In this document: positions 33,178 through 43,082 of the stretch, in pieces
Layout of the letters: the number at the start of each line of letters is the position of its first letter
Position numbering within the stretch: the stretch's first letter is position 1
Origin: Planctomycetota bacterium
GTDB lineage: Bacteria > Planctomycetota > Planctomycetia > Planctomycetales > Planctomycetaceae
Length of the DNA stretch: 55,142 nt
Direction: 5' to 3'
Assembly (NCBI GenBank): GCA_003670925.1
Contig: QWQG01000017.1
Location: 1 to 55,142, forward strand
Notes under the pieces: generated by a model
What the model saw: the letters and a program-made list of their open reading frames with translations, nothing else
Told to the model about the DNA's origin: nothing
The model's database searches: none
Program-made: the position numbers and the translations under genes

Positions 33178-35754
33178 ATGTCGACCCGCCGCGCAGGTGT
33201 ACGCTGGAAGTTGCATCCGATTGTGACGATCACTCTCGGCCTAACGACTGCTTGGCAGTTGGGTTGCGGCGGAAGGGCCGACCAACCAGTAAAAGACCAA
33301 CCGCTTGCCGAACAAGTGGCGTCCGAAAAATCTGAAGACGGAAGCGAACCGGCCGGTGATGCAACATCCGACAGCACGGTGAGCATCGCGACTCCGGCGA
33401 ACTTCGATTTGCTCTGGGAAGTCGATAGCAGCGAGCATGGCGATCTTTATGCGATCGATTTCGCACCACGGGGCGACACGTTGGCCGTCGGCGGACGATT
33501 GGTCTCGCTGTGGCATCCCGGCGAAACAAAGCCGTTTGCTGAGTTGAACGAGGCGACCGTCGATTTCAATTTTTTGCAAACCGTCAAGGCTCTTGGCTAT
33601 TCGCCGGACGGTGCGTTGCTCGCGATGGGTTGCGATGACGGGTCGCTGCGAATCTGGTCGTTCGCGGAAGAAAAGCTGACGGTTCGAATCGATGCTCACA
33701 GCGAAGGAGTCACGGGGTTGGCGTTTTCGCCCGATGGACTCCACGTTGCCACGACCGGGCAAGACCGCGAAGTGCGGATTTGGCGCGCCGACTCCGGCGC
33801 ACAGGTGACCGCCCTGACGACCGACGACGACCGGCTCTCGGCAGTGGCGTATTCGCCCAAGGGAGGCCTTCTTGCAGCCTGCGGAAAGGTGGCCACGGTT
33901 TGGAGCCTGGCCGATGGCAAAGTCCTGCACGTCTATAAAGACGACCTTGCGTTTCGAATTCCCGATGTGGCGTTTTCGCCAGACGGAAACCAGTTGGCGA
34001 TTGCGGAGATGGCCATGAAGGGGACTCTCTGGGACGTGGCCGCATGGGAGATGAAGGCGACGCTCACGGGACACGAGGGTCCGCTGTCACTCGTGGCCTA
34101 CTCTTCCGACGGCACGTTGATCGCCACGGCCGCGCAGGAATATACAGTGCGGATTTGGGGCGCTGGCGACGGAGCACTCATGCAGACGATCAGCACGGAA
34201 ATTAATGGGACCACAGAAACTCCACGCGATCTGGCATGGTCGGCAGACGGATATTTGCTGGCGGTCGTAACGGACATGGGCAAGATCCGAATTTGGGGTC
34301 CAGCGAAGGCGGCCTTCAGTAGCCGGCCGGTCGAGGATTCGGTCCCCGCCAAATCGACTTTTCCAGACCCGCCAGCGGAAGTCATATCCGTCGAATCCGT
34401 CGGCCCAGAACCGGCTACGACGTACGATGCACTCCAAGTCATCGACCTGCGGACGTTTCCGCGACCCAAAGGTCTAGAGGAGGCGAATGCCACTGGCACG
34501 CAACTCTTTTACTCGGGCGAGAACGACGCGGAACAAATTCGTGGCTTTTATGCGGACGAACTGACCAAGGCTGGCTGGACCGCTGCGACAGCGCCAATCG
34601 AGGGAGGCGTCGAGGTCGGACATCGCACGTTCGAGAAGGACGGTTATCGACTTGAACTTCACGCCGGCGGCAGCACGGTCAGCCTCCGCAACGTGGGCAA
34701 CTATGGCGTGAGCCGTTTGCCGAGATACCCCGATGCCGAAGACGTCACTGCTGACGGATCGATGAACGCGACGAAGGCCACGATCGTCGACGTTGAGGCG
34801 TTTCTTTATCGCGAACTGCGGGCGCAGGGCTGGATCGCGCGCACGCGATTGAATTCGAGTGGAACGGAAGAACCAAATGACAGGAGCCTTCGCTTCAGCA
34901 GGAACGGGACGCTGGCGGATTATTTTATTTCCGCTCATTCCCGCGGCTATCCCGACAAGACGCTGGTTCAAGCTTCGATCAGTTTGGCGGAGGATTCGCT
35001 GCCTGTTCCCAGCGAGGCGGAGTGGATTGAAGTCGACGACACGAATCGTGCAATGTGCTTCAACTGCCCCCTGAGCGTCACGCAACTCGCGGACTATTAT
35101 CGGGCGCAGATGCCGACAATCGGCTGGACGCCTTTGGGAGACGGTCAGCAATCGGACAGTGGCGCCAGTCTGAGTTACCTCCGTGGGGACGACCTGCTCG
35201 AAGTCCGTCTGACCGCGACGCCTGAGGGCACGCGCGCCCAAGTGGGCGACGTCCGCAACCATCTTTCGTGGATCATGCAAGTTGCAGGCGGGCGCACGTC
35301 GGTCGTGGACAACACGGTCGGCGCCGACGAACCCAAGAATGGGGGCATCGAGGCCGCGGACGTGCCGATACCCCAAGATGCAACCAAAGTGAAGCGGAAG
35401 CGGCAGTCTGGCGTGATCCAATTCGAAACGGCACTGTCGCCAAAGGAGGCGGCAGCGTTTTATCTCGAGGCGATGAAGGCTCTGGGCTGGAAAGAGAGCG
35501 ACAACAATCTCGTAGACGACAACTTCGTGCGCATCGGGTGGACGCAAGGAGACGCCGAGTTGGGAATGCGAGCCAGCACATCCGGCGTGAACCTCAGCGG
35601 CAACGGGGTCTTGTGGAGCAAAGCGATTCCGGACGACGAGTTGCTGATTTCTTTCGAACTCTGGCTCAAGCGAAACGGCCACATGCCCGGACTCGAGCGA
35701 CTCGACGACTACGTTCAAGAAATGAAGCCGCGAACGCTGAAAGAAGAACGCTGA
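33178..35754 (+). CDS. WD40 beta-propeller lipoprotein with four C-terminal FY...GW repeats
   Basis: 858 residues. Start ATG 33178 has AAGGAG 9 bases upstream. A hydrophobic leader ends LTTAWQLGCGG, a plausible though imperfect lipobox, so it may be anchored in a membrane. About seven WD40-like blades span 70-400, each with SPDG and RIW signatures (LAFSPDGLHVATTG, VRIWRADSG). The C-terminal half holds four copies of a 85-120 residue unit centred on FYADELTKAGW (near 456), FLYRELRAQGW (541), YYRAQMPTIGW (639) and FYLEAMKALGW (760); I do not know a name for it. Function unknown; a protein-interaction platform is likely. It follows the IS wreckage and has no clear operon partner. Confidence 0.8.
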   Translation: MSTRRAGVRWKLHPIVTITLGLTTAWQLGCGGRADQPVKDQPLAEQVASEKSEDGSEPAGDATSDSTVSIATPANFDLLWEVDSSEHGDLYAIDFAPRGDTLAVGGRLVSLWHPGETKPFAELNEATVDFNFLQTVKALGYSPDGALLAMGCDDGSLRIWSFAEEKLTVRIDAHSEGVTGLAFSPDGLHVATTGQDREVRIWRADSGAQVTALTTDDDRLSAVAYSPKGGLLAACGKVATVWSLADGKVLHVYKDDLAFRIPDVAFSPDGNQLAIAEMAMKGTLWDVAAWEMKATLTGHEGPLSLVAYSSDGTLIATAAQEYTVRIWGAGDGALMQTISTEINGTTETPRDLAWSADGYLLAVVTDMGKIRIWGPAKAAFSSRPVEDSVPAKSTFPDPPAEVISVESVGPEPATTYDALQVIDLRTFPRPKGLEEANATGTQLFYSGENDAEQIRGFYADELTKAGWTAATAPIEGGVEVGHRTFEKDGYRLELHAGGSTVSLRNVGNYGVSRLPRYPDAEDVTADGSMNATKATIVDVEAFLYRELRAQGWIARTRLNSSGTEEPNDRSLRFSRNGTLADYFISAHSRGYPDKTLVQASISLAEDSLPVPSEAEWIEVDDTNRAMCFNCPLSVTQLADYYRAQMPTIGWTPLGDGQQSDSGASLSYLRGDDLLEVRLTATPEGTRAQVGDVRNHLSWIMQVAGGRTSVVDNTVGADEPKNGGIEAADVPIPQDATKVKRKRQSGVIQFETALSPKEAAAFYLEAMKALGWKESDNNLVDDNFVRIGWTQGDAELGMRASTSGVNLSGNGVLWSKAIPDDELLISFELWLKRNGHMPGLERLDDYVQEMKPRTLKEER

Positions 35755-36264
35755 AAGGTGGGCGCTGCGAAGTACTTTCTGCAGCGTCTTCTGCATCTCG
35801 TTTGAAAGCGTTATAGTTCGACGCGACCAGCAATGAGTCCGGTGGCGTGAGCCCAATGGTATCTCGTTTTTGTACCGGCAAGCTGCCGCATGCCGCTCGC
35901 CAATTCTCTCCAGCATGACTGCGTGGAGTAACAGTTGGCTATCCTTGAACACGTCGCTCGCAGTGTAAATATAGAAATCGATAAAGCTCCGATTCTTGTT
36001 AAGAGGGGATGTCGAGTTCGTGTCTGAAATAGGTTCTCACAGGCCCCGTAAACTTCATTTGAAGATTATGGCATTCCATGCCCTTGAAGCCCATCAGTGT
36101 CTTCTCGAGCGCCGAGGTGGTGGTGAGACCGGGGTGGCGGCAGTTCGTACGGTCCTGCAACTTCTGGCTGACTAAAGATTGTCTAGCTAACCGCTTCTCG
36201 GTAAGCTGAGGCGCGTGCGCGACTGGGCGGGCAATAAGGATGACAAAACCACGGCTCATGATTT
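35755..36264. other. Intergenic region with a gene fragment
   Basis: About 510 bases between the WD40 lipoprotein gene and the next DUF1501 gene. Apart from the duplicated 97-base fragment at 36057-36153, no coding sequence, palindrome or RNA gene was found. A long minus-strand frame entering from 35952 is the antisense shadow of the WD40 gene. Confidence 0.5.
36057..36153 (+). pseudogene. Duplicated fragment of the Tat protein gene at 28402
   Basis: The segment matches 29073-29168 with one inserted base (an extra C after GATTATGG) and one substitution near its end; the rest is identical, including CCTTGAAGCCCATCAGTGTC. In the intact gene it encodes FEDYGFHALEAHQCLLERRG and the residues after it. 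The insertion breaks the frame, and nothing on either side continues the match. Confidence 0.8.
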
Positions 36265-37752
36265 ATGCTTCGATTGCTGGGTAACTCGAAGGTCTTATGC
36301 AATGGCACCTCGCGCCGCGATCTGCTTCAGATTGGCGGACTGGGGGCGTTTGGCTTGGCGTTGCACAATATCCCCGGTTACGCACAGGCACAAGCAGGGA
36401 TCACTGATGTCAGACCAAAGTTCGGACAGGCGAAATCCTGCATCCTGATTTATAAATACGGTTCGCCTCCACAACACGAAACGTTTGATCCTAAGCCTCA
36501 GGCACCCGTTGAGATTCAAGGCGAAATGAAAGCGATTCCCACCAATGTGTCGGGAATCCAGATTGGCGATCATCTGCCGAAGATTGCGCAGATCATGGAC
36601 CGGCTGACGGTGGTCCGTTCGCTCACGCATCCTTATCCGCTGCACGGCACGGTCTACGCCACAACCGGAATTCCTGAAGTCGATACGAAGATCGAGTCGC
36701 AACCGCGGCACCGGCGGCAATGGCCATTCATTGGTTCGCTGGTGGACTACTTTGAGGATCGGCGAACGGGAGTCGCGCTGCCCGAGATGCCGCGGAACGT
36801 GGCGCTGCCCTTCGTGATGGGATCGAAGAACGAGATTCCTCCACTGGCCGGATTGTACGGTGCAATGCTTGGCATGCGCTATGACCCGATTTACACCGAC
36901 TTCCTGCCCGAAGGGACGGCCTTGGCTCCAGAGATCCGACCAAGCCGTGCTTTTAAAGATCCGCTGCGCGGGATTCGCGCTACCGATCAACTTTCCTTGT
37001 TCGGCACCGACGTGCCGAGCTTCACTTCGCCACAGCTTGACCTTCGCCGTTCGTTGTTGCAACAGTTCGATCGAGCACGGCGTGATCTGGATGCTGTGGC
37101 CCGGATTCAAACCTTCAGCCAGCAGCAGCAAACAGCATTTTCGCTGCTGACGTCCGGCCGGATGTCGGATGCCCTAGATTTTGCCCGTGAGCCGCTAGCG
37201 GTGCGCGAAGCCTATGGGATGACGCTTTTCGGTCAGTCATGCTTGGCGGCGCGGCGACTGGTCGAGGCGGGTTCAAAATTCGTGACCGTGATCTGGGACG
37301 CCTATGGTCTGAACGCCGGTTCTTGGGATACGCACCACAACCATTATGGGCGACTCAAAGAGTTCCTGCTGCCGGTCTTTGACCAGTCGTTCAGCGCGCT
37401 CATCCTCGACCTCGAACAGCGCGGAAGATTGGATGAGACGCTGGTGCTAGTTCTGAGCGAACATGGCCGCACGCCGAAGATTGATTCCAAGCCATTCGGC
37501 GCAGGTCGAGATCACTGGTCGCGCGCTTACTCCCAAGTCTACGCCGGCGGCGGCATGGGCCGTGGCCATGTCGTCGGACGAACCGACAAACATGCGGGCG
37601 ATGTCGAAGAAAATCCCGTGTCGCCAAAAGATGTGCTCGCGACCGCGTTCCATCTGCTGGGCATCGACCCGGAAAGCACGTTTCCCGATCCCGAAGGCCG
37701 CCCACTTCCGATCACCGGTACCGGGCGTTTCCGGGCGGAACTGCTGGGTTAA
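36265..37752 (+). CDS. DUF1501 Tat-exported protein (no PSCyt partner)
   Basis: 495 residues, ATG 36265 with no clear ribosome site. Tat leader TSRRDLLQIGGLGAFGLAL near residue 15. DUF1501 marks: SCILIYKYGSPPQHETFDPKP, RSLTHPYPLHGTVYATTG, LSEHGRTPKIDSKPFGAGRDHW and DVLATAFHLLGIDP. GEFGRT is replaced by SEHGRT, a variant seen in this subgroup. It resembles the gene at 26860 in its SLTHP and GRDHW segments. It stands alone, preceded by the gene-fragment region and followed by a TolB-like gene 314 bases on. Confidence 0.88.
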   Translation: MLRLLGNSKVLCNGTSRRDLLQIGGLGAFGLALHNIPGYAQAQAGITDVRPKFGQAKSCILIYKYGSPPQHETFDPKPQAPVEIQGEMKAIPTNVSGIQIGDHLPKIAQIMDRLTVVRSLTHPYPLHGTVYATTGIPEVDTKIESQPRHRRQWPFIGSLVDYFEDRRTGVALPEMPRNVALPFVMGSKNEIPPLAGLYGAMLGMRYDPIYTDFLPEGTALAPEIRPSRAFKDPLRGIRATDQLSLFGTDVPSFTSPQLDLRRSLLQQFDRARRDLDAVARIQTFSQQQQTAFSLLTSGRMSDALDFAREPLAVREAYGMTLFGQSCLAARRLVEAGSKFVTVIWDAYGLNAGSWDTHHNHYGRLKEFLLPVFDQSFSALILDLEQRGRLDETLVLVLSEHGRTPKIDSKPFGAGRDHWSRAYSQVYAGGGMGRGHVVGRTDKHAGDVEENPVSPKDVLATAFHLLGIDPESTFPDPEGRPLPITGTGRFRAELLG

Positions 37753-38066
37753 AGTTGGCAGTCCCCCGCTGTCCTGTAAAGATTCATTTTCACACGGAGC
37801 CATCACGCACGAAGCACGAGCAGGCGGGGGCCAAGACATTGGAATGGGCGGCGATTTCAAATTAGCGAGTAGCGTCGCCAATCGCGTTAATGCCAAGCAG
37901 CCATGCTCGATAAGAATGCAACTGCAACTCTGGCCTGCATTCAATTGTGACCCATTCGGCTGTTTTTATTGGTCGAATGGATAGAATTGACGAGATTCGC
38001 ACTCTCGCTCAGGCCTGTAGTTGTTATGAACAACCGAACCGACAGCTTTGATCTCGGAGATTTTCT
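37753..38066. other. Intergenic region
   Basis: 314 bases between the DUF1501 and TolB-like genes, read in the same direction. No gene, palindrome or RNA gene was seen. Confidence 0.4.
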
Positions 38067-39248
38067 ATGCGTTTCCCGTTTGGCGTCATCATCTGCGTTT
38101 GTCTCTTAAATCTCAGCCAGTTTGCCAACGCAGCCGAACCGGAACTGCCGAAGCTCTTGATCGGTTACAATGAGCATCGCACGAATCTTCCGGGCGGAAG
38201 ATATGCCAACATCGTCACCAATCGGGCGATGATCGTGCAGGCAGATGGCACTGATCGTCGTCTGTTGGCAGCTGAACTGGCGGACGTAGATGGCTCATGG
38301 ACGCAGTTTGCGGGCTGGTCGCCCGATGGCAGGATGGCGGTTGTTGGTCGCGGCTGGGAAAACGCGGCGAACGCGGAATGGGAGGAGCAGCACAAGACGT
38401 TTCGCTTCACGGCAGAGGGTTGGTTGTACGATTCGTATCTCGTTGATGTGGCGGCTGGAATAACTGAGAACGTCACGATGGTAGATCGAGTGAGCTTCTA
38501 CAACTCGGGTTTGTTTTTCTGGCAAAATGACGCGACAAAACTTGGATTCACAGCGTTGATTGACGGAAACTCGAAGCCATATCGCATGGATCGCGATGGC
38601 CGCAATAAGACTGATCTCACACAGGATTCCAAAGGCTTTGCGTACGGGTTCAGTAGTTCGCCCGATGGTTCGCGGATCTCGTATCACGAGAACTACCAAG
38701 TCTATCTGGCCGACGCCGATGGCACGAATCGTGTGCACGTTGAGACGGGTCACCCGTTTGTGTTCGCACCTTCTTGGTCACCCGATGGAAAATGGCTGCT
38801 GTTCGTTTCCGGAGAACACTACAACTGCCATCCGCACATTGTGCGGGCTGACGGGACCGGACTGAAGAAGCTGGCAGACAGAGGTGGCTACCCAGGCGTG
38901 ATTGAGTTTCTGGATGTGCCTGATTACCACGGCGGCAGCAGTGATGTCCCCATCTGGTCGATCGACAGCCAGTCTGTCTTCTACACGGCGAAGATCGGAG
39001 ACAATATCGAGATGTTTCAGATCCCGCTGGATGGTCAGGCCAAGCAACTGACGCACACCGCCGAGGGAACACTGCACTATCATCCAAAGCCTTCTCCCGA
39101 CGGCAACTGGATGGTGTATGGCTCGAAACGTAACGGTGTGCGGAATCTGTTCCTGATGCGGTTATCCGATCGAAAAGAGGTGCCGCTCACGGACGTTCCG
39201 ACGGGCCATGCTGCGATGCATGCGTACTGGCAGACGAGACAACGTTAA
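38067..39248 (+). CDS. Secreted TolB-like beta-propeller protein
   Basis: 393 residues with a signal peptide (FGVIICVCLLNLSQFANA). Repeated blades of the PD40/WD40-like type: FAGWSPDGRMAVVG, GFSSSPDGSRISYHEN, APSWSPDGKWLLFVSG, PIWSIDSQSVFYTA and PKPSPDGNWMVYGS, each ending near IVRADGTG or YLADADGTN. These make a six-bladed propeller like TolB's C-terminal half, without TolB's N-terminal domain. GGAG lies 8 bases before ATG 38067. The role is probably binding or sensing outside the membrane; no catalytic residues are evident. No operon partner. Confidence 0.8.
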   Translation: MRFPFGVIICVCLLNLSQFANAAEPELPKLLIGYNEHRTNLPGGRYANIVTNRAMIVQADGTDRRLLAAELADVDGSWTQFAGWSPDGRMAVVGRGWENAANAEWEEQHKTFRFTAEGWLYDSYLVDVAAGITENVTMVDRVSFYNSGLFFWQNDATKLGFTALIDGNSKPYRMDRDGRNKTDLTQDSKGFAYGFSSSPDGSRISYHENYQVYLADADGTNRVHVETGHPFVFAPSWSPDGKWLLFVSGEHYNCHPHIVRADGTGLKKLADRGGYPGVIEFLDVPDYHGGSSDVPIWSIDSQSVFYTAKIGDNIEMFQIPLDGQAKQLTHTAEGTLHYHPKPSPDGNWMVYGSKRNGVRNLFLMRLSDRKEVPLTDVPTGHAAMHAYWQTRQR

Positions 39249-39266
39249 ATCCGATTCAGACGGCGG

Positions 39267-39401
39267 TCAGCATTTTTTCGACGGTGCCTTAGGGATGGAG
39301 ACGTTCAGCTCCTGGCCAAACGGAGTGCCATAGGGCGTGGGAGTTGCAGCTGACGGAAAATCGCTGTCGCGTGCCTGAGCATTGCGATGCTTGTTAGTCA
39401 C
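39267..39401 (-). CDS. Possible 44-residue protein
   Basis: GTG at 39401 is preceded closely by AGGAGG and opens a 44-residue frame (begins VTNKHRNAQARDSDFPSAAT, ends IPKAPSKKC). It lies 116 bases downstream of the helicase-nuclease gene on the same strand and converges on the TolB-like gene. The spacing to the ribosome site is short (2 bases) and no homologue is known to me, so it may not be real. Confidence 0.25.
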   Translation of the reverse strand: MTNKHRNAQARDSDFPSAATPTPYGTPFGQELNVSIPKAPSKKC

Positions 39402-39517
39402 ACCCTCCTAAAAACTGGGTTAGTTGGCGGGGGCCTGCTTGCCCTCTTCGCGGATTTGCTGGAAATATTTTGTTGTCGCCACTGGTGCTCGCGCGGGTGC
39501 GAATTGCCGTCAGGAGT

Positions 39518-42500
39518 TTACGGCGTCGAGATCACGGCGTCGGCTTCGAGCAGGAGCAAGCGGGTGCCGATATGCTGGATCGGGACGCCGAAACATTGTG
39601 CTACAGCGAAACGGTACTCTTCTAACTGTGGTCCGTAGTGCAGGCGGCGGGCTTCGATCCAACGGCTGCGGTCTCCGGAAAAACGGTCGGTTTTGAAATC
39701 GATAATATCGGCGGCAATCGGTCGCCCGTTCTGGATCAGGAGCACGAGGCGGTCGATAGATCCAAGGACCAGTTCATTCTGATGCAGGAGGGCAAACGTT
39801 CGTTCGCGTTCGACTTTCGTCGTCGCTTGTCCAGATTCAATCGCCGTGCGAAATGCGGCAAACGACTCTACGGTGCCGATTACATTTCGCTGAAATACGC
39901 GCCGTGTTTCCGGACGCTGGATGGCCACATAAAAGTCTGTCAGCAGACGATCGATCGCCGCGTCTGGCACGGTCAACTCGGATGCTCTGCGCCGCAGCAA
40001 AAATTCGTCCGGCATTGCCTTCGCGTCGTCGAGCCATTCGATACATTCGAACCACGCATGCATCACCGTCCCGCGTGTTTTCGGATCGACGACGGTTGTG
40101 ACACCGGCTTCCGCCACATCAGTGGAGGCCGGCATCGTTTCGCGCTGCGCGATCAATGACGTCACGGCGGGAAGATACAGACGCGTTTCATCATGTCTTG
40201 AGGGGGCGCGTCGCTTTAAGCCACGCCGCCGTCCGTCGGTCATCGGAGCCAGTCGCACATGCGGCACGATGTGAGATCTGGACTGCCGTTTTTCCGTCTC
40301 GATTGTTGTCATCTTTGACTCGGACTTGTACCAGTCAGGATCGCCGGTTTCGTACAGCATGACTGAGGCTTCAGCCTGCGACTGGTCAGTCAATGACGCC
40401 AGCAGCAGGCCCGCGAATGTCTTCGGTGGCTGCTTACTGGTAATGGGCCTCGTCAACAGATGCATCGCATGCACGGCCCGGGTCACGGCGACGTAAAACA
40501 CCGACAGATTATCCGAGATTTGCCGAGCGACCGTGTCCCGAAACGCGGCCTGCAGGCCTGGCGGCAGCATCGGCCACAGTGCTTTGTTGCACCAGACACA
40601 CACGTGATCCGGCACTTCGCCCGCGCTTGGTCCCGTGAATGCGGCATCCGGTGCCTTGAAAATCGGCACCTCCAGATCGGGCAGGACGACAACATCGAAC
40701 TCCAAGCCCTTGCTTTGATGAATCGTCATGACGCGAACCGGTGCGGGTTCAGATTTTTGAAATTTGCTGTTTTCCAGCAGCCGCACGAAGTCGCAGGGAT
40801 TGAGCGAACCTGTCTGATCAAACTGCCATCCCTGCGCCACGATCTGCTGAAGTCGCAATCGATCGCGAGCCGTGCAGACGTCGCGGACGGATTCCGACAG
40901 CGTCTGCAATGTTCTGCCGTAACCTTCGTCCATCAATCGGCTTCGCAAATTCGCAGCGACGGCTTCGGACTGCTCTGAATTCTTCCAGTCGCGCAGCCCG
41001 GTGATTGACCCCAGCGGCGAATTGGCTACGTGATACCGCGACACCTGACAACCGGGATGTGACGTCAATTGCAGCAGCGAAAGCATCGCAAGCACTGCCG
41101 CGCTGTCGGTCGGTGGCGTTCCTCCTTCTTCGCTGGCCGGGACATTGAGTTGCGACAGCTCATGGACAATTCTGGCAACCGCGTTGTTGGTCCGCGTCAA
41201 GACGCCGATCGTCGCACCCGGAGTCTGCAGGTGCAGCTCACGAATCTGTTCGGCTACCCAACGATGCCACGGGCCACGACGTTCGTCCGCCGAATCACCT
41301 TCCATCACGGGCGACGAACGAAAGCAGACGTACCCAGGCATCGTTTCGTTGGCGGTGGAATGCTCAGGAAATCGATTGGACCATGCGACACACGGTGCGT
41401 GATAGTCTTCCAGATTCGAATGCCGCGCGATGTGCTGGAAGATCGTGTTGACAGCGTGCATCACGGCCGGAGCTGACCGACGACTCTTGTCCATCGGTTC
41501 ATCAACAATTCCCGGCACCGCGTCCGGCACGGCATCCAAAATCTCCGCCACACCGCCACGCCATCCGTAGATCGCCTGCTTCGGGTCACCGACACAGAAG
41601 AAGCTGTGCTTTTCGTGACGATCCAGATTTTGAGTCAGTCGTTTCAGAATCTTCCACTGATCGGCCGACGTGTCCTGGAACTCGTCGAGTAACAGGTTGC
41701 GGATCGAACTATCCAAGCGAAAATTCATGCGATCACCGCTGGCCGCATCGACAGACTTTGCCAGCGTCCGCGTCACGTCGCCAAAGCCCATCCAGCCGTG
41801 ATCGGCCCGCAGACGTGAGTATTCGCGATCAAAGCGCGTGATCAGATTGCGGATAGCACGCATCTGCAGTGCCAAGCGGTCGAGCAATTCGGCTTTGGCA
41901 TGATTGAGCAACGGACGGTAGGCGGCGATCAGTTCATCGCTGATCTCTTTGCGACTGAATGTCGTTTCCCCCGCCAGCACTTTTGCGGCGATGCCGATCG
42001 TGACGAATTCATCCCACTGCTGAGTCTCGAAGCGGTTCGCATCCGCTGCGCGGGCCTTTTGGTAATTCTTGTCCTCTGGCAGCGCACACGAGTTGAGATC
42101 AAGCAGTGCCTGCTGGAATTGTTCCGTTGTCAGACGCGGATATTTTGGCAGTTTGTTCCATGCTTCGTCATCGGTCAGCAGGAACAGTTCGTGGAAGCTC
42201 TTGACAGTTTCATCGATCAGGTCGCGGACGCTGCGTTTCGATCGACCCTTCGCCAGCATATGCATCAGGTTCTGAGCATCTTCAGGCACCTGCTGCGACA
42301 GGACGGCATCGATTGCCTGTTCGCGGAGTTCTGCGTTCGTGTGTTCATCGATGATGCTCCAGCCCGGTGGCAACCCAAGTTCTAGGGTCAGACTGCGGGC
42401 GACCTGCTGGAAAAAACTGTCCAGCGTACAGACGCGCAGCCGATGCAGATTCCGAGTCACCTGAACCAGCAAGTCACGCGCCTTCAGGATTGTGATGTCC

Positions 42501-42724
42501 GGCAGTTCGAGGAACTCGGCCAATTTCATGGCGGCCTGCGTGTTGTCCGCCGCATCTGCCAGACGCAAGAGCACGCGTCCCAGAATTTCTCCGGCAGCTT
42601 TGCGCGTAAATGTGGTCGCTAGAATCGTTTCCGGCGCATGGCCTTCAAACAACTGCCGCAGAAAATGCGACGAAAGTTGAAATGTCTTGCCACTGCCCGC
42701 AGAGGCTCGAATAAGTTTTCGCAT
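39518..42724 (-). CDS. UvrD/RecB-type helicase with C-terminal PD-(D/E)XK nuclease (AddA-like)
   Basis: 1068 residues. Superfamily 1 helicase motifs in order: ASAGSGKT (8-15, Walker A), TTFTRKAAGEI, CTLDSFFQQVA, LLLDEFQDTSADQW (Walker B), FCVGDPKQAIYGWRGG, MTIHQSKGLEFDVVV and FYVAVTRAVHAMHLL. The C-terminal 150 residues carry a nuclease: GTVMHAWFECIEWL and IIDFKTDRF, with QLEEYRFAV. This is the layout of AddA/RecB, which resects double-strand breaks for recombination. The usual AddB partner is not in the window and may lie elsewhere. Length is normal. ATG 42724 directly precedes the Walker A motif. Confidence 0.9.
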   Translation of the reverse strand: MRKLIRASAGSGKTFQLSSHFLRQLFEGHAPETILATTFTRKAAGEILGRVLLRLADAADNTQAAMKLAEFLELPDITILKARDLLVQVTRNLHRLRVCTLDSFFQQVARSLTLELGLPPGWSIIDEHTNAELREQAIDAVLSQQVPEDAQNLMHMLAKGRSKRSVRDLIDETVKSFHELFLLTDDEAWNKLPKYPRLTTEQFQQALLDLNSCALPEDKNYQKARAADANRFETQQWDEFVTIGIAAKVLAGETTFSRKEISDELIAAYRPLLNHAKAELLDRLALQMRAIRNLITRFDREYSRLRADHGWMGFGDVTRTLAKSVDAASGDRMNFRLDSSIRNLLLDEFQDTSADQWKILKRLTQNLDRHEKHSFFCVGDPKQAIYGWRGGVAEILDAVPDAVPGIVDEPMDKSRRSAPAVMHAVNTIFQHIARHSNLEDYHAPCVAWSNRFPEHSTANETMPGYVCFRSSPVMEGDSADERRGPWHRWVAEQIRELHLQTPGATIGVLTRTNNAVARIVHELSQLNVPASEEGGTPPTDSAAVLAMLSLLQLTSHPGCQVSRYHVANSPLGSITGLRDWKNSEQSEAVAANLRSRLMDEGYGRTLQTLSESVRDVCTARDRLRLQQIVAQGWQFDQTGSLNPCDFVRLLENSKFQKSEPAPVRVMTIHQSKGLEFDVVVLPDLEVPIFKAPDAAFTGPSAGEVPDHVCVWCNKALWPMLPPGLQAAFRDTVARQISDNLSVFYVAVTRAVHAMHLLTRPITSKQPPKTFAGLLLASLTDQSQAEASVMLYETGDPDWYKSESKMTTIETEKRQSRSHIVPHVRLAPMTDGRRRGLKRRAPSRHDETRLYLPAVTSLIAQRETMPASTDVAEAGVTTVVDPKTRGTVMHAWFECIEWLDDAKAMPDEFLLRRRASELTVPDAAIDRLLTDFYVAIQRPETRRVFQRNVIGTVESFAAFRTAIESGQATTKVERERTFALLHQNELVLGSIDRLVLLIQNGRPIAADIIDFKTDRFSGDRSRWIEARRLHYGPQLEEYRFAVAQCFGVPIQHIGTRLLLLEADAVISTP

Positions 42725-43082
42725 GGTGAAATTTGTTTGGTGGAGTCCTGCTTAACGCACGGCCGCCAGCACAATCACGAAATAAGGTTCTCGCGGGAAT
42801 AAACTCATCGATATCGTACGCTTTCCAATCCCCGAATTGAAGCCGCTGGCGTCGTGACCGTTGTTGCTAGTGCAACTGTGATTTCCATCGATGCACATCG
42901 CCTAAAGCTGCGATCCCTGTAGCTTGGACATTCTTGTCCGAGTGCTTCGCCAGACAGCGTCTCTACGACATAAGACTTTCTATGCATAACCATCTCGACG
43001 TCGGCAGCGTTTTTTGGCAATCCGACGGACAAGAATGTCCATCCTATCGCATGAAGAAGGCTGCCCAATAACACCGGAGAGT
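42725..43082. other. Intergenic region with a long inverted repeat
   Basis: No gene seen. TGGACATTCTTGTCCG (42925-42940) and CGGACAAGAATGTCCA (43026-43041) are perfect 16-bp reverse complements 85 bases apart, and each arm is itself partly palindromic (GGACA..TGTCC). It looks like another dispersed palindromic element lying between two minus-strand genes. Confidence 0.55.

Noticed and set aside
34474-35952. Long minus-strand frame of 492 codons opposite the WD40 lipoprotein gene
   Set aside because: The plus strand encodes clear WD40 and repeat signatures with a ribosome site; the minus-strand translation is rich in Arg/His/Cys and matches nothing. It is an antisense shadow.
39420-39482. 20-codon minus-strand frame (GTG start, ending GKQAPAN) after the helicase-nuclease gene
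   Set aside because: The composition looks protein-like, but it is too short, lacks a clear ribosome site, and no homologue is known.
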